This document shows positions 59,350 to 64,000 of a stretch of 64,000 nucleotides of DNA, in pieces. Origin of the DNA: Thiovibrio sp964588325 (GTDB lineage: Bacteria; Desulfobacterota; Desulfobulbia; Desulfobulbales; Desulfurivibrionaceae); the NCBI GenBank assembly GCA_964588325.1, contig CAZPOR010000011.1:60532-124531 (forward strand), in the 5' to 3' direction. The translations under genes and the position numbers were made by a program. The notes under the pieces were generated by a model. The model had not been told where the DNA came from. It saw only the letters and a program-made list of their open reading frames with translations, and did no database searches. Each line of letters opens with the position of its first letter. The first letter of the stretch is position 1.

Positions 59350-59799
59350 CTAGAATTGCTTTTCCGTGTCCAGAAGCAGGGTCACCGGCCCGTTGTTTAT
59401 CAGGGTTACGTCCATCATGGACTGAAACTTGCCGGTGGCCACGGTGATGTTTTTTGTGCGGATTTCGTGGATGAATCGTTCGTAGAGGCTCGCTGCCTCT
59501 GCGGGCGGCGCAGCCGTCGAATAGGATGGGCGTCTTCCTTTGCGGCAGTCGCCGAACAGGGTGAACTGGGAAACCACCAGCATCTCCCCTTGCACTTCGA
59601 GCAGGGAACGGTTCATAAGGCCTTGTTCGTCATCAAAGATGCGGAGATTGGCAATTTTGTCGGCCAGGAGCACCGCGTCCTGTTCCGAATCATTTTTCCC
59701 GACCCCGAGAAGGACGAAAAGCCCCGCTCCGACGGCGCCGCAGGTCTGTGCATCGACTCGAACCGAGGCTTGGCTTACCCGTTGGACAACGGCGCGCAT
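59350..59799 (-). CDS. dtd: D-aminoacyl-tRNA deacylase
   Basis: This 149-residue enzyme cleaves D-amino acids wrongly loaded on tRNA. It begins MRAVVQRVSQASV and has LLGVGKNDSEQDA, MLVVSQFTLFGDCRKGRRPS and NNGPVTLLLDT. The last contains the Gly-cisPro pair used for chirality checking. The length equals the family norm. ATG 59799 follows AGGAG and lies inside the rsmE 3' end (25-nt overlap), so the two are coupled. Confidence 0.95.
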   Translation of the reverse strand: MRAVVQRVSQASVRVDAQTCGAVGAGLFVLLGVGKNDSEQDAVLLADKIANLRIFDDEQGLMNRSLLEVQGEMLVVSQFTLFGDCRKGRRPSYSTAAPPAEAASLYERFIHEIRTKNITVATGKFQSMMDVTLINNGPVTLLLDTEKQF

Positions 59800-60566
59800 G
59801 GACTTTTCTCCTGATCGTCCGGAAGAACCGGGTCGAGATTGCCAAGGGTAAATTGCAGGATTGCTGTTGCTGCAAGGGTTGCCGTTTCGGCGCGCAGAAT
59901 GCGCGGTCCCAGGGAAACCGGAGTAAAACCTTCCTTCTGGGCGCGGGCAACCTCTGTCTCGCTGAAACCTCCCTCCGGACCGAGAAGGAATAAAACGGAT
60001 CGGCACTCCTTGTTTTTGGAGGCAAGGGCATCCTTCAGGGGGTGCCGGGTCTCGTGTTCCCAGAAGATCAGCCGTGCGTCACATGACGGGAGCTGAGTCA
60101 TGAGGTCGATTATTTCTCTGGGCTCATGGATTTCCGGCGGCGCGGCCCGGTCGCATTGTTTGCAGGCCTCGAGAACGATGCGTTGCCAGCGGTCCATCTG
60201 GGTGTCTCGTGGCTGTTTGTGGATTCCGTGTTCCGAGTAAAAAGGGGAGATCGCCTCAACTCCTAGTTCCGTGGCTTTTTGCAGGATGAGATCCATTTTC
60301 TGCCCTTTGAGCAGGGCTTGTCCCAGATGCAAGCGAACCTTGGGCGGAAGATCCCGTGTTTGCCCGATAATGGTTGCGGTTACCCGGTCTTTGAGGATGC
60401 GTTCGATGCGGGCCTGGTAGCGCGCGCCGGTCCCGTCAAAAAAAGTAATGGGGTCGCCGGGACTCAGCCTGAGGACGGTCCGGAGATGGTGGGCTTCCGG
60501 GCCCGTCAATAGCGCGGTTTCTCCCGTGATATCAGCCGGGTGGATGAAAAAGCGGCGGAGGCTCAT
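59775..60566 (-). CDS. rsmE: 16S rRNA m3U1498 methyltransferase
   Basis: This 263-residue SPOUT-fold methyltransferase modifies U1498 of 16S rRNA. The N-terminal PUA-like domain begins MSLRRFFIHPADI. The knotted SAM domain shows LILQKATELGVEAISPF, LLGPEGGFSETEV and LGPRILRAETATLAA, the standard family motifs. It follows prmA by 4 nt and overlaps dtd, forming a small translation-quality operon prmA-rsmE-dtd. Confidence 0.95.
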   Translation of the reverse strand: MSLRRFFIHPADITGETALLTGPEAHHLRTVLRLSPGDPITFFDGTGARYQARIERILKDRVTATIIGQTRDLPPKVRLHLGQALLKGQKMDLILQKATELGVEAISPFYSEHGIHKQPRDTQMDRWQRIVLEACKQCDRAAPPEIHEPREIIDLMTQLPSCDARLIFWEHETRHPLKDALASKNKECRSVLFLLGPEGGFSETEVARAQKEGFTPVSLGPRILRAETATLAATAILQFTLGNLDPVLPDDQEKSPCAPLSNG

Positions 60567-60570
60567 GGGG

Positions 60571-61491
60571 TTATGGCCGTGCGAAGAGAAGGGCGCTCCA
60601 TTCCCCTTCGCTGCGGGTTTCCAGGTGTTTCAGGCCGAGAGCGGTATAGGTGGCGCGGATATTGTCGGTCTGGGGGCCGGTCAGGATGCCTGCCATGATG
60701 AGCTTGCCGTTGAGAGCCACGTGCGCGGCAAGAGGAGCGGCAAGTTCAATGAGCGTGTCATGGATGATGTTGGCGATGACAAGATCGAACTGGCGGAGGA
60801 TCTCCTCCAGGGCGGCGCCGGAAGCGGTAATGGCTGGCAGCAGCGCATTGCGCAGGATATTTTCTTTTGCCACCACCACCGCTTCCGGGTCGTTGTCGAT
60901 GGCCAAGACCTCCTGGGCGCCGAAGAGGGCGGCGGCCATGGCCAGGATGCCCGTGCCGGTGCCGACATCGAGAACGGTTTCGGGCAAGGGGCTTTTGCCG
61001 TGAAAAAGCGCCTCGATGAATTCAAGGGCCAGCTTGGTGCTGGCGTGGTGTCCTGTGCCAAAGGCCATGCCAGGATCCATCTCGATTACCTTTTCTCCTG
61101 GGTGTGGCTGGTATGATTCCCAGGTGGGCTTGATGACAAGATGGGTGGTGATCGGCAGAGGCTTGAATCGTTCTTTCCAGGCCTTGTTCCAGTCTTCGTC
61201 AGGGATGATTTCTGTTTCAAGCCGCGTTGTTCCCTCTCCAGGGGTGAGGTCGGCGAGTTCCGCAAGATACTCCGTGATTCTTTTCAGTTGTTCCTGGGCG
61301 TGCGGGCCATTTTCCACGTAGCCGACAATTTGTTCCTGGGCGGCGTTGGCTGTCGCCATCGGGACCTGTTCGACTCCGCCGGTTTGTTGGCAGACAAAGT
61401 CGGCGATGGGGTCGGAAATGGTCTCGCCGGCGGTGATCGTGATTTTAAGCCATGATTTGGACGGTGGCTGTGCTGGGCTTTTGGCTGGCAT
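60571..61491 (-). CDS. prmA: Ribosomal protein L11 methyltransferase
   Basis: This 306-residue enzyme trimethylates L11. The SAM-binding motif is VLDVGTGTGILAMAAALFGA, and MDPGMAFGTGHHASTKLAL is the PrmA-specific segment. NIIHDTLIELA is the later motif (NPPY-like position). The N-terminal L11-binding domain is about 95 residues. ATG 61491 begins MPAKSPAQPPSKSW; an extension to 61581 is unlikely. First gene of prmA-rsmE-dtd. Confidence 0.93.
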   Translation of the reverse strand: MPAKSPAQPPSKSWLKITITAGETISDPIADFVCQQTGGVEQVPMATANAAQEQIVGYVENGPHAQEQLKRITEYLAELADLTPGEGTTRLETEIIPDEDWNKAWKERFKPLPITTHLVIKPTWESYQPHPGEKVIEMDPGMAFGTGHHASTKLALEFIEALFHGKSPLPETVLDVGTGTGILAMAAALFGAQEVLAIDNDPEAVVVAKENILRNALLPAITASGAALEEILRQFDLVIANIIHDTLIELAAPLAAHVALNGKLIMAGILTGPQTDNIRATYTALGLKHLETRSEGEWSALLFARP

Positions 61492-61652
61492 CGGAATCCC
61501 TGTGGAAAAGCGGTTGCAAGGAAATACACTGAAAACTCTCTCAAAGTGCGTTACTCTACCGGATGCTGTATCCTCAGGCAAGATCTAGTTGAACCGAAGC
61601 ATGGATGATGGTTCTGTTTGTTTCTTCTCATATAAGGTGTCGAGGTTGCGGG

Positions 61653-62435
61653 ATGGATGAAAAAAGGATGCAGAATCTTCTTCAAGAGGTGAGTCGCGGG
61701 GCATGTACTGTTGCCGAAGCCTTGGCGGAATTGAAGCATTTTCCCTCCGAGATGCTGTCCTGTGCCCACCTCGATCATCACCGGCGGTTGCGAACCGGAG
61801 TGCCCGAAGTGGTGTATGGGGAGAACAAGACTGCCGGTCAGATTGCCGATATCTTAAAAAAGCTTCTCGGTTTTTCTCCGGCGGTCATGGCCACGCGGGT
61901 AAGCAGGGAGAAGGGAGAGGCGGTTTGTCTGGAAATTCCGGGGCTTGTTTACCATGGGGAGGCCCGCATGGTGACGGCGAAGATGGCAGAGCCTGGGCCG
62001 GAAGCACACGGCGGGGAAGGTCCTATTGTGGTGCTCACGGCCGGGACTTCCGATATCCCGGTGGCGGAGGAGGCATATGTCACCCTGCGCTGCCTCGGGC
62101 ATGCGGTCGAGAAGTTATATGATGTCGGGGTGGCGGGAATACATCGGCTGCTTTCGCGCCGTGATCTTCTCGACAAGGCGTGCGTATTGATCGTGGTCGC
62201 CGGGATGGAAGGCGCTTTGCCCAGCGTGGTCGGTGGTCTGGTGGATAAACCCATTATCGCCGTGCCTACCAGCGTTGGCTATGGGACAGGTCTCGGGGGC
62301 ATTGCCGCGCTTCTGGGTATGCTCAATAGTTGCGCTCCGGGGATCGCCGTGGTGAATATTGACAATGGCTTTGGCGCGGCATGCATGGCGGCAGGTATCG
62401 GGCGGCAAATCCGCGGACAGAAAGGGAGATTTTGA
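61653..62435 (+). CDS. larB: Nickel-pincer cofactor biosynthesis carboxylase/hydrolase LarB
   Basis: This 260-residue protein resembles LarB, which acts on nicotinic acid adenine dinucleotide in building the nickel-pincer cofactor of lactate racemase-type enzymes. The C-terminal AIR-carboxylase-like fold has VVLTAGTSDIPVAEEAYVT, VIVVAGMEGALPSVVGGLV and PTSVGYGTGLGGIAALLGM. The N-terminal part is a variable helical region. Nickel is a link to the hydrogenase a few kilobases away, but LarC and LarE are not in the window. ATG 61653 follows GAGG; an extension from 61605 is possible. Confidence 0.92.
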   Translation: MDEKRMQNLLQEVSRGACTVAEALAELKHFPSEMLSCAHLDHHRRLRTGVPEVVYGENKTAGQIADILKKLLGFSPAVMATRVSREKGEAVCLEIPGLVYHGEARMVTAKMAEPGPEAHGGEGPIVVLTAGTSDIPVAEEAYVTLRCLGHAVEKLYDVGVAGIHRLLSRRDLLDKACVLIVVAGMEGALPSVVGGLVDKPIIAVPTSVGYGTGLGGIAALLGMLNSCAPGIAVVNIDNGFGAACMAAGIGRQIRGQKGRF

Positions 62436-62582
62436 TTATTTTTTCAAGCCCAGGCCGAAGAAGCCAGTATTTCAGGTTTGGGCAAGGGGGGGAGATCCGG
62501 GAGGGGCCTCGCAGAAAAACAACGAGTTACAGGGCAGCGCTGTGCTGGGTGCGTGTTTTTTGAGATTTCCGCAATATTGCTG

Positions 62583-62611
62583 TTGACAAGGGGGGGCGGT
62601 TCGGCTATTTT
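62583..62611 (+). promoter_or_regulatory. rRNA promoter P1
   Basis: TTGACA (62583-62588), a 17-nt spacer and TATTTT (62606-62611) lie about 280 nt upstream of 16S rRNA. The 147 nt before it (62436-62582) show no gene. Confidence 0.6.
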
Positions 62612-62671
62612 GGCCCCCGAACGATAACCCGGCACCATGACGAGAGTCGTTAAAAAACGTCAGAAAACATC

Positions 62672-62700
62672 TTGACGGACTCTGGTGTTTCGGTTATCTT
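62672..62700 (+). promoter_or_regulatory. rRNA promoter P2
   Basis: TTGACG (62672-62677), a 17-nt spacer and TATCTT (62695-62700) lie about 190 nt upstream of 16S rRNA. Tandem promoters are usual for rrn operons. Confidence 0.6.
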
Positions 62701-62745
62701 TTCTTTTTCCCGCTCGTTGGGAAGCCTCGGTTTTCGGGGCGCAGC

Positions 62746-62759
62746 GATCATTGAAAACT
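62746..62759 (+). promoter_or_regulatory. Possible boxA-like antitermination element of the rrn leader
   Basis: GATCATTGAAAACT resembles rrn leader elements bound by Nus factors; the match is approximate. Confidence 0.3.
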
Positions 62760-62888
62760 GAATAGTGAGCAAAGTAGAAGATGGGCCCCAAGAAACCGGA
62801 GCTTTAAGCTTCGGGAGTTTTTATTGCAGTAAAGAGATCAGAATCTCTGTTGAAGAATAACGGGTCTTTAAGACTTGTTAAGATATTT

Positions 62889-64000
<1,112 letters not shown>

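Noticed and set aside
62436..62582. Partial larC gene after larB
   Set aside because: No frame in this stretch shows LarC features, and the rRNA promoters begin soon after.

Overview
This 64 kb window comes from a bacterial chromosome. The partial 16S rRNA gene at the right end and the gene content (many chemoreceptors, a periplasmic [NiFe] hydrogenase, a fused AccA-AccD carboxyltransferase) suggest Desulfobacterota, probably the Desulfobulbales (sulfate-reducing or sulfur-disproportionating relatives). That placement comes from recognising patterns, not from an alignment. No transposase, integrase, phage gene, CRISPR array or tRNA was found.

Layout. (1) 1-9913, all minus strand: a truncated Ca2+/Na+ exchanger, two Kef-type cation:proton antiporters, a tandem universal stress protein, a DUF3124 protein, a YbeY-PdxJ fusion, PhoH and a DsbA-like thioredoxin-fold protein. 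From dsbA-like to DUF3124 the genes are tightly packed and look like one operon. (2) 10068-14887, minus strand: corC, lnt, prfB (with the classical +1 programmed frameshift) and a GlcF-type Fe-S protein. (3) 15039-21317, plus strand: an unusual acetyl-CoA carboxylase locus made of biotin carboxylase, AccA-AccD fusion, divergent biotin carrier and biotin ligase, followed by a family 2 glycosyltransferase. (4) 22343-42738, plus strand: a chemotaxis island with six tandem methyl-accepting chemotaxis proteins, then cheA, cheW, cheR, cheD, cheB and a HEAT-repeat/receiver fusion that carries the only CheY-like domain apart from CheB. (5) 42829-54395: housekeeping genes (fbp, glnS, gltX, era, an RNase II/R family enzyme, a small zinc ribbon, pyrE, a DUF4438 protein, ychF, a DciA-like protein). 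(6) 54421-58307, minus strand: an apparent operon of hydrogenase large subunit, hydrogenase small subunit and a chemoreceptor with a periplasmic CXXCH haem-binding motif. (7) 58512-62435: a PilZ protein, dtd, rsmE, prmA and larB. (8) 62583-64000: tandem rRNA promoters and the first ~1.1 kb of 16S rRNA.

Two things stand out. The first is the hydrogenase-chemoreceptor operon. Its large subunit ends exactly at the histidine where other enzymes are cleaved during maturation, and the next chemoreceptor has a c-type haem motif on the same side of the membrane. I propose a hydrogen- or redox-sensing taxis module. The second is a family of five intergenic fold-back elements built from 7-nt repeats (AAGGNNN on one arm, the complement on the other). 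They sit on or just after stop codons. One contains a short remnant resembling a four-helix-bundle (23S intervening-sequence type) protein and a second inverted repeat nested between its arms. Other notable features are the YbeY-PdxJ fusion, which keeps a strong internal Shine-Dalgarno before pdxJ, and the complete but divergent acetyl-CoA carboxylase locus.
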